Assembly: GCA_950295325.1 (NCBI GenBank)
Contig: OX485803.1
Span: 2,170,001 to 2,234,000, forward strand
Length of the DNA: 64,000 nt
Direction: 5' to 3'
Origin: Polytrichum commune
Taxonomy: Eukaryota; Streptophyta; Polytrichopsida; Polytrichales; Polytrichaceae
Under the pieces are notes generated by a model that was not told the origin of the DNA, did not search any database, and saw nothing but the letters and a program-made list of their open reading frames with translations. Below, piece by piece: positions 48,088-58,290 of this stretch (positions within the stretch are counted from its first letter, which is position 1; every line of letters starts with the position of its first letter). A program made the translations under genes and the position numbers.

Positions 48088-50120
48088 CTAACAACAAAAC
48101 TCTTACTATGAACCCTAAGATTTGAAAAATCCACAAAATTGAAACCTCAAAATATGAAGAAATCTTTTCCTAGACAAAAGGCATGATTAGTACAATCTAT
48201 TTTATCATGAACATACAAACATAAAGTAGATCTAGAGAACTTCCACATCCAAAAAACGAAATTGAAAAAGCTTAAAAACTCACCTTGTAGGAAGCGTTTG
48301 AAGTTGGCTGTGAAAATGGCACAAATGAGGTAGCTCCCGGCCTCTGGAGTCTGTACAGAGAGGTACAGAGGGGCAACTCACAAAGTTTTTGACCTGCCCT
48401 TTGAATTTGCCTTTTTTCCCACAACCCGGCGTGGCTGCCTGCAGGTTGGGCTGTGGATGTGCTGCGCCTCCTGCCCAGGTATCTTGCGTGAGGCCTTTCT
48501 CCCGAGCCCCCAAAGAAACGCCCCTTCTGTGTGCAGTGGGACAGGGGTGCAACCTGGGCGGAGGGTTTTTGGTCCATGTGCGTGAGCCATATGTCACTTT
48601 ATGTAGTGATTACATTGAAAAATAGATTATCAATTAGGGGTATAAACTTAAAAAATCTCTATGTATCAATACATGCAATGTTGACAACCACTCGTTTCAC
48701 TCTAATTACCCGAACAACAATCCGGCAAAGAGTAGGCCATTTACTTACCCAAACCGAGGGCACTTGGGTATAGTCCATACTCTTGCATTTAATTTAAAAA
48801 AATTAATGTAACTTGAAATTTACAATGTAGTCAACATTGATAATTTTTTTGATATTCTTAGATTAATTATGATTTTAAATTAGGTTATCCTGCTATAGCC
48901 TTTTACCCAATCTTGGCCAAAGTAATCAAAATATTCATGGATTGCGTCAATAAGCTAAAACACATATGGACAATCACATGAGGAATCTCTCCTTTGTAAT
49001 AATTCAATTATTACACAAGGCAAACCCTAAACCATGTAAATGCATGTTATTTTTGCAAATCTATTTATGAAAAAATAATGAATTATGCGCTTTTACTTAA
49101 AATTCATTCTAGACTACATTATCTTAATTCTAGTCAATATGTACTAATGATGGCTCATGTCATGTGTCGGGTTTAACAAATATATATATAAACAATGTAC
49201 AATGACGATTTCAATTATTTATGTATATATATCTTTACATATTTCCATAGATGACAGTAGTACCAACCTATGCATATCAACAACACATAATTTGGAATTC
49301 ATTCAATAAATGTATGGAAATTGATGTGCAAATCAAATATGAATTCGAAAAGTTAAATGATGATGACCTCCATTGCTAGTGGCCTTGATAAAGTTTCATG
49401 TCTTATCACTAACCAATTTTAATTAGAAAGTAGGAAATCAAAACAAGAAAACGGTAGAACCGTGAGGCTCTGTCCTTTATTATGAAAGACTACAATTGTA
49501 GTTGTCCACTTTGCTCATGCCAATTCATGGTTATTCACTATACCAAACCTTTCTTGGATTTTGGGGACCTTCTTCTCAAATGCGGGTCAAGGATTGAAGC
49601 TACTCAATTATCACTCGAAAATTTTAAAATGAATAATCAAGAATTGCTGAAATAACTACAGTTAATTAGATTTCTTTCAATGCATTTTAGGGAGCAATTA
49701 GAGAGAGAGAGAGAGAGGACAAAAAATAACAAGAACAAGTAACGTCCAAGTGTGAACGCAAAGTGGTTAGAAAATTTGCTCTTGGAACGAAGAAGTTGAT
49801 GCATAGTCTCTGTCCTACAGACAGAACCAATAAACCAACACCCCACATAAAAGTACCCCTCCATAAAATAGGTGACATCAAATTTTTTGAATGATGTCAC
49901 CACCCATTTAAAAAACTGACCGGGACCGACACATGGAACTTACCGACACATGGAACTTGGACCTTAGTCCAGTCCCGTGCCTCTTCTGCTCGTATCTGCA
50001 GCTGCACAGGTCGGGGTGTTGGCCTCTGGGTAACTGCCTCCGCACCAGCTTCAGAGCTCGGATGTAGCCCTTCGCAGCCTCTTGCCTGGATCCCGAGCCG
50101 GATTGATTTAGTGGATTAGA
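48088..50120. other. No gene recognised; outer part of the Harbinger element and AT-rich flank
   Basis: 48270-48600 is GC-rich, with open frames on both strands that look like composition artefacts (Pro/Ala/Gly rich). It may be the 5' end of the element. A GA microsatellite lies at 49700-49718. Confidence 0.35.
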
Positions 50121-50182
50121 TCAATCATTTGCAAAGGATTTACGCAAGTTAGAGCCTCGAATTAGCCTTGACTCCTCATGTT

Positions 50183-50308
50183 AAGAGCCTTACCGACGAT
50201 GTCAAGAGCCTTGCCGACAATTTGAAGAGCCTTACCGACGATGTCAAGAGCCTTGCCGACGATGTCAAGAGCCTTACCGACAATTTAAGGAGCCTTACGG
50301 ACAATTGA
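50183..50308 (+). repeat. 21-bp tandem array, six units
   Basis: AAGAGCCTTACCGACGATGTC recurs every 21 bp from 50183. Copy B of the duplication has a single unit at about 56046, so the array arose by expansion after duplication (or contracted in copy B). Confidence 0.85.
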
Positions 50309-50325
50309 AAGATGTCAAGTTGCAC

Positions 50326-50551
50326 CAATGATCAGGGAGAACCGGCAGTTAGTTACAAATGAACCGGTTGAGTTTGAGAAATAACCGGTTGAAGTTCAAG
50401 ACTGCAGGAAATTTACCGATCATTTTAGAGGAATTTAAAGAATATACCCCAATTTAATTAAGGAAAACCGGAGGATGCCAACATGTAATCGGTTGGACTT
50501 GCAAACACTAGGATCTCAACCGGTTATGCCCAAAAATCTCCCCGATCACTG
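50326..50551. mobile_element. hAT-type MITE, AACCGGTT-rich, with 8-bp target duplication
   Basis: The ends read CAATGATCAGGGAGA and, on the complement, CAGTGATCGGGGAGA. Flanking octamers AGTTGCAC (50318-50325) and GGTTGCAC (50552-50559) differ by one base. Copy B of the surrounding duplication lacks the element at the equivalent point. Eight-base duplications with CA-TG ends are typical of hAT elements. It is 226 bp and non-coding. Confidence 0.82.
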
Positions 50552-51091
50552 GGTTGCACTCACAGGTCAAAGTAACTTCGCATTTCGAACCGGCAGCGTT
50601 GCTGAGAGACTGAGAGTGGTCCGCACTTGGTTCCCAAATTCGGATTTTGAATTGATCGGCTCTGTGAATTAGGGGTGATCTGAGGAGTGCACTGCGATCT
50701 CCAGGGTTGGGTGGTTCCAGTGCGTCAGTAGCAACATTCATTCTTGGGTTTAGTTTGTCTCCTTCGATGGTCTCCTCAGATCGATTGTTGCTTCCGGGAG
50801 GTGTCTTCCTATCGATTGGATTCTCAGCGAGTAGCCCTTGCTTCCGGAATGTTAATTAGATCAATTCTGATCTAGGCACCTGCTTGTGCCTGACATGAAT
50901 TCTCCTCGCTTTTGACGCAGGTTTCAGGTGTTGAAGAACTTGGTTAAGTAGTTTCCAGTGTAGCTTGTCTTCGGCTTCAGATGTTAAAGAACTTGGTTAA
51001 TTAGTTTTCAGTGTATCTTGTCTTCGGCGATCCGCCGAGATCAAGGATCGTACATACAAGAACGGCCTGATCTCATGACCCGATTAGTTCC

Positions 51092-51289
51092 ATGGCGGAA
51101 AGCGTACTAGACCTGGTTCAACAGCTCAAGAGTGATATTAAGCAAGGCGCTGAGGTAGTGGTTACTATACAACCAGATTGCACGGTGTTTGAAGTGGCCA
51201 CGCTCTTGAGGGAAAAATATCCTGATCATTTCCCAACTCTCAAGGGGTTGGAGCTCGGCCTCCACCACCTTAAATCCCCAAACCCCTAA
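51092..51289 (+). pseudogene. DUF247 gene, 5' fragment only
   Basis: Begins MAESVLDLVQQLKSDIKQGA and follows the intact paralogue at 56580 nearly residue for residue up to GLELGLHH. There homology ends, and the frame closes about six codons later in unrelated sequence. The 5' flank is kept. It could at most make a 65-residue peptide without the membrane anchor. Confidence 0.9.
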
Positions 51290-51298
51290 ACCCTAAAG
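51284..51298 (+). repeat. Two telomere-like CCCTAAA units at the DUF247 break
   Basis: CCCCTAAACCCTAAAG lies 15 bases after the last base shared with the intact DUF247 gene. CCCTAAA is the plant telomere unit on this strand. Confidence 0.6.
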
Positions 51299-52974
51299 CC
51301 TTGAATGGCTTCCCAATGCCATCTTGATATTGATTTGATAATCTAGTTTGATAAAAGAGAAAAGAATAGGTAAGATGCACTTATGTATAATATTTTGGTA
51401 TCTTTGTGTAGACCTCTAGTTTGGACATAATATTCTAGGTCCTAAAAGCTTGACTTATTGGTTGGAATAGAATAATATCAATAAACTATCAACTACTCAA
51501 CAATCAGTCAATAGTCACATATCAAGATGTATGGTATCAAGATGATATTTTGTGTGTTCCAACGATGGTCACAAGAACATGCCAAAATTTGATTTAATTT
51601 CACAATTTCCTCAACTTTCAATAACTTTGATCATCACATTTAAAAAATAAATTCCTACACAACTTGGCACATTATCCAATTCAAAAATAGTTGTGAAGGA
51701 CTTGCTACATGTAGTTGAAGCACCATCTCAAGCTTTAAATGTGATGGATCAAGGTATAAGAACTTGGACCCCTAACAAATGTGGGTGACAACACAATTTT
51801 CACTTCAACATTTTTATTTATTTCAAATAAATAAATTGGGGTAAAATCAAATAAATAAATAAAAACTTGCAATAAGATTAGGAATAAGATTGCAATAAGA
51901 TTGAGAATTTTTTTTTTCATTTCATACATCTACCACATGTATGCCAAATACCTTAACTTCTTGGTCTCAGGCGTTGATACCTTAGAATTCAGGGCGACTA
52001 AAGTATAAAGTCACACAATTTAAGATGCCCCACGGAGATGCTAAATGCTGATGTGGCCCACCTCCAGTTAGTTTTATTTTAACTTTGAAGCTGGCAGAGA
52101 TTTTAGAGATCCACTTCCAATTAAAAGGAGCATTTGGAGTTGTTTAGGTGGTGTAATGACCCACTTGAAGGGGCTAGGGATCTGTGGCACTCAAGTAAAA
52201 TCATCCGGTAACAAAAATTGGATGAGTCCATCAAGAAGCTCGGATGGAGCTTACTTTAGTGAAACGCCTCCAAGTTGGCATGTAAGACCTATTTTCTCCC
52301 TCATAACTACTGTGAACTACTAGTTATTTTTTAAATATTAAATAGTTGGCAAGGGGAAATAATGTGGCTTTGGATGCTCTTAGCCTATTTTCTAACATCC
52401 CATGAGTTGGTTCCAAGGCCATGATGTGGTTTTGAATTTCACATGGTTATTTTAATAAATATCGCAAGATTTCAATGTGTGTAATATGTAATTATGACGT
52501 GTTGTCATAAACATGTTTTTGTTCTTAATTCATTTATTTTACACAGTTGTGATTGCTTAAACAATTGTAATATGTCAAAATAATACATATCACCTTATGA
52601 TAAATTGGTGAACTCAAAAAATTAATTCAATATTTTTACAATTAAAATTATAAAATTATATTTATTTAGATTAATTAATATAAATATTTTAATAATACAA
52701 TATGTGATGAGGATAAAATATTATAATAATTTAGATTGGCTATAATCAGCAACTTATGATTTTCTAAGTGTACTCCATCTATAACGTTGTCCCACAAGTC
52801 TAATTCCAAATAACATACCATTTATTCATACCTTATATTATATTACCTAAAAAATAAAATCCATTTTTATATGTATTTTTTCTATATGTTTTATATTCTA
52901 TCTTCATTGTTTTATATTGGTCATCTTATGAACACTTGCACTAATCCATCATTAAAATGAGAAAGATAATTTTA
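51299..52974. other. AT-rich intergenic, no gene recognised
   Basis: No coding sense or repeat structure beyond A/T runs was seen. Confidence 0.4.
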
Positions 52975-53235
52975 AATGGTAAGTCACAAAACTATAACCT
53001 CAATGTTAATAAGGAATTTGTAATGTTTTTGACCTCCCAATTAATTACGTGCTTCATTAATGGTTTCACTTCCGGAATGAAATTCCAATCAATTGCTTAT
53101 TTACTAATTGGAAGTGCACATATATATTGGATATTAGACCTTGAAGGTGAAGTGCACTCAATATAGGATTTGTAGTCAAGCAGCCTTCAAGAATGCAAGG
53201 GCAATATTTTTTTTGAAGTTGGGTTAGGCGGACAA
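52975..53235 (+). mobile_element. Solo, diverged arm of the fold-back element family
   Basis: Aligns in order with the right arm of the element at 40730-41805 (GGTAAGTCACAAAA-TATAAC, TCAATTGCTTATTTACT, CTTCAAGAATGCAAGGGCAA) but with many substitutions. No second arm or target duplication was seen, so it is an old remnant. Confidence 0.7.
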
Positions 53236-54712
53236 CAGTTTTTGGTCATGTTTAGAAAATTTCTCTAAAGGGTTGCCCAAACCTAGATTTGATGCCTCCG
53301 AAAGTTCGTGAAGGAGTATTTAACATCTACCCATGTTAATTTCTTAAAAATAATCGGATTAGTAGTGAAAAGTTGGCAACATATGATGCAACCACTTGCT
53401 TCTATATGAGGCATAATTTATTTATTTTGTCTATACCCCTTTGTATTGTTGCCTTAAGTATTAGATTAGACTAGGATTTAACAGTTTTACTACTAAAACT
53501 TGGTATTTTTGAAACCCTTGAGACAAAGAGCCGATGACGTATGGAAGTGTCAAAATAGTTCATCTCATCCGCAAAGACGAATGAACTCTCACTAATGGGA
53601 ATACATGAGTTCCACGAATCCCCAGCCACCTGAAGGCTTGCATGTATTTTGAATCAAGTAGATGAACTCAAGTGCGAATAGACCTCTACATTATACAAGT
53701 AATAAAAGGTGTTGTATACGCTACATAACAAACTCAAATTGAATTTCAAGGTTCAGTTGCGTAAGTAATGGTTACATGGACCAACAAACATAAATGGGCA
53801 CACTTGTATACATAATTGTATACCTCAATAATATGGGTTTTATGTTGGTGTCACAGACTATACATGCTCATCCCTTCATCTTTAAGTCCAACCCATGATC
53901 CATTCAGGGTAAATATCACAAACCTTAAAACAGTCCAGTACGATCTACATGGGATGAATCAAACTTGCGAATAGTTTTAGCTGTTTTTCTACTGGAGTTC
54001 CTGGCATCTCAGCCGACTAGGACGTGTCTGTGCACTATATCACTACTCCCCCAGATTGTTTAAGTTTTCAATCGTTTACCCGACACATTCAAGGAACAAT
54101 ATAAAGCCGGCCATACGTTTGCAGTTGGTGAACCATAAAGATCAGATCAAGCGATCAAGCCTGTAGACCACTCCATTGTTGACACTATCATAACCCCAGT
54201 AGTATTACATCGAATTCCAAGGCTTTTGCAGGTTTTGAGAGCAAGGGGCGCCATGTTCCGGTAACTCTTAATTCTGCTCCACATGCATGCTATGATCCAT
54301 TCTGCTGCGTGCATGCTTGATAGCATGAGATGTTGCACCTTGAGCTCCATGAATGGCTAGATCAAAGCATCAACTGTTAATTTGTTGTGGATACTGGTCT
54401 TTAATGTGTTTGTATGCAGTTGCCCAAACAGCTTAGTAGTCTACCCGGAAAGATCAATATTTCTACCAGATCTAGCTACGTACACAAAAGCTGCTCTCGC
54501 GGGTCATCTAATGATCAGGATTCACTGATTCATCACCTGCCCTGGTATCAGAATCTTACGCAGCACTGCAGGTTGGTGCTGAGATGGCAAAGCAAACCAC
54601 CATGACAGCACAGTTACCATGGATGAAGAATCTGGTGGTCCTGTACCCCCTGTAAGTGATCCGATAAAACGCGACGACAAGAACACCAAGAAATAACTGT
54701 CTGCATTACAGG
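53236..54712. other. No gene recognised
   Basis: Intergenic sequence. Open frames here are short and lack family features. Confidence 0.4.
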
Positions 54713-55210
54713 TACACTCTAAACTTCGTAATATCAACCTGCTTAGAGTCACTCCTCTTGCATCCCGAAATTCTCGAGAATGGATGATCTCAATTCAAAT
54801 CTCACTCCTTATTGTCAATTTTGCCTCCCATAGATCACGGATTTTGACATTAATACACACCACCAAAGAAATCAAACCAGCGCTCGGGGAGAACCGGTGA
54901 GAACCGGTGGCTAGTTACAGATGAACCGGTTGACTTTGGGAAATAATCGGTTGAAGTTCGAGACTTCAGGAGAATTACCGATCATTTTAAAGGAATCTAT
55001 AGAATATACCTCAAATGAATAAAGCAAAAACGGAAGATGTCAACATGTAACCGGTTGGATTTAGAATCACTAGGATCTACACAACTATCCCCAAAAACTT
55101 CCCGGGCACTGATATAACGACACGCTGGCACGTTTCACGTTGCCATCGTTGGAATTATTGTCATTATTGCAATGTTGACTTTGTATTATAATGTCTTTAA
55201 TGTTATACGG
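54713..55210. mobile_element. MITE, TACACTCTAAAC family, copy 4, interrupted
   Basis: The left end TACACTCTAAACTTCGTAAT is intact. Interior blocks (TCAAATCTCACTCCTTATTG, ATTATTGCAATGTTGACTTT) match copies 1-3. The right end is eroded. A second MITE (54878-55111) sits inside it. Confidence 0.7.
54878..55111. mobile_element. hAT-type MITE nested in another MITE
   Basis: Same family as 50326-50551: ATGAACCGGTTGA, AATTACCGATCATTTTA, GTCAACATGTAACCGGTTGG and ACTAGGATCT in the same order. The ends are CAGCGCTCGGGGAG and the complement CAGTGCCCGGGAAG. It breaks copy 4 of the TACACTCTAAAC family, so it inserted later. No clear target duplication remains. Confidence 0.72.
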
Positions 55211-55499
55211 TCATGTCTGCACTGAAACTGAATGCTCCTCGCATCGTAGTACGCCAGGACTGACTACAACAAGTGAGAAAAATTTCAATGTATAACAGGC
55301 TTAAAGACAAGAACGTATGTATGTGCATTGAGGTGAATCCATAGTCATGTCTTGGGGACCCGTGATGTGGCTGTGCAGCATCTGAATATATATACAGTAT
55401 ATGCCAGGCATGCAAGGGCGGCTCCTGGCACAAAGTTCCCTTTGAGGATGCAATCAGTGTTCAATTCTTAGTCAATATTGCTTCCAATAGACAAAATTC

Positions 55500-55755
55500 C
55501 AACTACTACTTGTGAGATGTGGAGGAAATCTTGTACACATGAATTCCTAATTCATTGCAGAGTCGAAGCCTCTGGCGTTCTTGTCGGAGCAGCCCGAGTG
55601 AGTATGCACTCAACGACTCTTTAAGACAGCTACCAGGATTCTGGTGGAAACCTTTCTTTTTAAAAGTTTTCACTACGTGACATTTATTACCGTCTTATTA
55701 TTATGTATTTCTCTTTATGCATTTCTTTGCATTTCTTATTCTTCTTATCCCCACC

Positions 55756-55794
<39 letters not shown>

Positions 55795-55975
55795 TGACAA
55801 ATTCATCACATATACGAGTGAATGTTTCCATCGTCGCTACTTTGAATACAATAGATTGCTCTAATCATTTGGCATCTAACATTGGATTCAGACTCATCCC
55901 CATGGTTATATTCAGGGGCCCACATGAATGAGTGCACACTGCTTAATAACGTTATGTGAGGGCCATATCATTAGT
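55500..55975 (+). repeat. Unoccupied paralogue of the fold-back insertion site
   Basis: At 55568-55577 the sequence reads AAGCCTCTGG uninterrupted, where the copy at 40.7 kb has the same nonamer on both sides of the 1076-bp fold-back element. The flanks on both sides align. An AT microsatellite occupies 55759-55789. Confidence 0.85.
55759..55789. repeat. AT dinucleotide microsatellite
   Basis: About 15 uninterrupted AT units. Confidence 0.95.
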
Positions 55976-56099
55976 GGATTACATAATCATTTGCAAGGAT
56001 CCACGCGAGTTAGTACCTCAATTTAGCCTTGACTCCTCATGTAAAAAGCCTTACCAACAATGTACCTGTGAGATTGAGAGATGTCACTTTCACTCATAG

Positions 56100-56579
56100 C
56101 TCAAAGCAACTTTGCATTTCGAACCGGCAGCGTTGCTGAGAGACTGAGAGTGATCCAAACTTGGTTCCCAAATTCAAATTTGGATCTAACGGCTCTGTGA
56201 ATTAGGGATGATCTGAGGAGTGCACTGCAATCTCCAGGGTTGGGTGGTTCCAGTGCGTCAGTAGATAACAATTCATTCTTGGGTTTAGTTTGTCTCCTTC
56301 GATGTTTGCTTCCGACAGGTGTCTTCCTATCGATTGGATTCTCAGCGAGTAGCCCTTGCTTCCGGAATGTTAATTAGATCAATTCTGATCTAGGAACCTG
56401 CTTGTGCCTGACATAAATTCTCCTCGCTTTTGACGCAGGCTTTCCGTGTAGCTTGTCTTCGGCTTCAGGTGTTGAAGAACTTGGTTAATTCGTTTTCAGT
56501 GTAGCTTGTCTTCGGCGATCCGCCGATATCAAGAATCGTACATACAAGAACTGCTTGATCTCATGACCCGATTAGTTCC
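56100..56579 (+). promoter_or_regulatory. Conserved 5' flank of the DUF247 gene
   Basis: About 480 bp upstream of the start codon are shared with copy A (50570-51091). A short internal repeat of GTAGCTTGTCTTCGGC is present in both. The region probably includes promoter and 5' leader. No individual site can be assigned. Confidence 0.45.
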
Positions 56580-58100
56580 ATGGCTGAAAGCGTACTAGAC
56601 CTGGTTCAACAGCTAAAGAGTGATATTAAGAAAGGCGCTGACGTACTGGTAACTATACAACCAGATTGCACGGTGTTTGAGGTGCCCACGCTCTTGAGGG
56701 AAAAATATCCTGATCATTTCCCAACACTCAAGGGGTTGGAGCTCGGCCTCCACCACCGAACCTTGAAGAAAACTGAAACAGAGCTTTTCAAATTCGAGAT
56801 AGCTTCCATCCTCCACTTCAAGCTTGCCACAAGTAGGAACAGCTCCTGGGAGAGATTCGCTCAGCTCGTGGTTAAAGATGTGAACAGAGCGAGACGAGCC
56901 TATTCAGCGACCAGCAGCAGCACCTCCAGCTCTGGACCCTGCAAGTTCACCGATAATGAAGTCCAGAACCTGTTGACATTGGATGCACTGTTCCTCGTGG
57001 TTTTCTTCATGTACATGAATGGCAAAAGTTTCATCCTGGACGTGTTCACAGCCTTGGAGGCACGGCTGGAGGATATGGTGAATGCAGTAGATTACGGCGA
57101 TTTCGTTCTCGTAGAGAATCAAGTGCCCATGTATCTGCTGCAATCTGTGATCAGGCAGCTCTGCAAGATTGATGAGGAGATCAGCCTCAACGTGGACCCC
57201 ACTTTCGACGTAGAGTCCAAGGTGACGGAAGAGCTGGATCTGATCCTGAACATCGCCATTCTTCATTTGTACCCGTTCAAATACCCGGACGATACCGGGA
57301 ACGTTTCTTCACACGGGTGCTGGCTCCCACATCGCTTCTCATGCTGTTCTTCCCAACAAGTTCCCCAGCCAAGCAGAAACAGATTGCAGGCATACTTGTT
57401 CGCAACGTATCCTCTCGACCCCTTGGAGAACTCTTTGATAAACTGCCGGCATCTTCTGGACTGCCTTTACACAGTCATTTGTGGTCACCTATTACCGCTT
57501 CAGCTCGAATCAAACATTCAAACACACGCTCCTCTGGAATCCATACCCTCTACCACTCGGCTACAGGCAATCGGAATCCGCGCCACGGCTAGCCCTGTCC
57601 CCACTTTGAGTGACATCAAACTTAACAGGCCGGCACCGGGATGTCCAACAAGTGCAACAATCATGTTACAGTTGCCAAAGGTAGTGTTGTATGATTACAC
57701 TGAATCCGCATTCCACAACCTTGCGCTCCACGAGCAACTCATTTTCGGAGGCCGATGTGGTGACATGAGATGCTACCTCCAGTGCATGGCGTCCTTGTCC
57801 ATAAACGAATCGGATTTGCAGATTCTTACGGAGGAAGGGGTGATCAACGATCATACCGGCACCCAAAGCCTTCAAGGCATGTGGGCTCGGACTCTCAAGG
57901 GAGTCTATACTGCCAACCCTTCAACCTCCTGGATCGAATGTTACCAGGAGATTCACATGCGATTGAAGAGGAGCCGGAGACACGATTGTGGGACTCTATC
58001 CTTTGGTAAACCGTGGATTTTGATGTGCGTGCTCGCGGCCACCCTGCTCTTGTTTCTTTCCGCTACACAAACATGGTACGCAGCATTTCCACGTCGCTAA
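56580..58100 (+). CDS. DUF247 family protein, intact
   Basis: Intronless frame of 506 residues from MAESVLDLVQQLK to WYAAFPRR. Family landmarks appear in order: FPTLKGLELGLHHRTLKK (about 47-64), a Ser-rich insert (TSSSTSSSGP) not seen in the minus-strand paralogue, NLLTLDALFLVVFFMYMNGK, DYGDFVLVENQVPMYLLQSV, VLYDYTESAFHNLALHEQL, GMWARTLKGVYTANPSTSWI, and one C-terminal membrane segment (LMCVLAATLLLFLSATQTWY). It is clearly paralogous to 31765-33261 along its whole length, and to the fragment at 51092. No lesion is visible, so it is probably functional. Its biochemical role is unknown. Confidence 0.93.
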   Translation: MAESVLDLVQQLKSDIKKGADVLVTIQPDCTVFEVPTLLREKYPDHFPTLKGLELGLHHRTLKKTETELFKFEIASILHFKLATSRNSSWERFAQLVVKDVNRARRAYSATSSSTSSSGPCKFTDNEVQNLLTLDALFLVVFFMYMNGKSFILDVFTALEARLEDMVNAVDYGDFVLVENQVPMYLLQSVIRQLCKIDEEISLNVDPTFDVESKVTEELDLILNIAILHLYPFKYPDDTGNVSSHGCWLPHRFSCCSSQQVPQPSRNRLQAYLFATYPLDPLENSLINCRHLLDCLYTVICGHLLPLQLESNIQTHAPLESIPSTTRLQAIGIRATASPVPTLSDIKLNRPAPGCPTSATIMLQLPKVVLYDYTESAFHNLALHEQLIFGGRCGDMRCYLQCMASLSINESDLQILTEEGVINDHTGTQSLQGMWARTLKGVYTANPSTSWIECYQEIHMRLKRSRRHDCGTLSFGKPWILMCVLAATLLLFLSATQTWYAAFPRR

Positions 58101-58290
58101 TACCATGCATGCCCGCACTAGGAAAGAGATGCACTTTCCCTTTCAAGAGGGACTCTTCCTGCTGCCTAGGACCAGTGACTAGCCCTAGTGTGCACTAATA
58201 CCATGCATGCCCGCACTAGGAAAGAGATGCACTTTCCCTTTCAAGAGGGACTCTTCCTACTGCCTAGGACCAGTGACTAGCCCTAGTGTG
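58098..58290 (+). repeat. 98-bp tandem duplication beginning at the DUF247 stop codon
   Basis: Copy 1 (58098-58195) and copy 2 (58196-58290) are almost identical. The first three bases of copy 1 are the TAA stop. Each copy contains GCACTAGG near its start and CCTAGTGTG at its end, giving a short inverted repeat around about 65 bp. Confidence 0.88.

Larger units (their letters stand above)
50120..51269 (+). repeat. Segmental duplication, copy A (partner about 55985-56759)
   Basis: Ordered matches: TTAGCCTTGACTCCTCATGT (50161 and 56027), CATTTCGAACCGGCAGCGTT, CTCCAGGGTTGGGTGGTTCC, then the DUF247 start region with few changes. Similarity stops sharply at CTCCACCACC (51269). Copy A differs by an expanded 21-bp array and by the inserted 226-bp MITE. 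Confidence 0.88.

Noticed and set aside
48272-48625. Several GC-rich open frames on both strands
   Set aside because: Overlapping frames on both strands with Pro/Gly/Ala bias indicate base composition, not coding.
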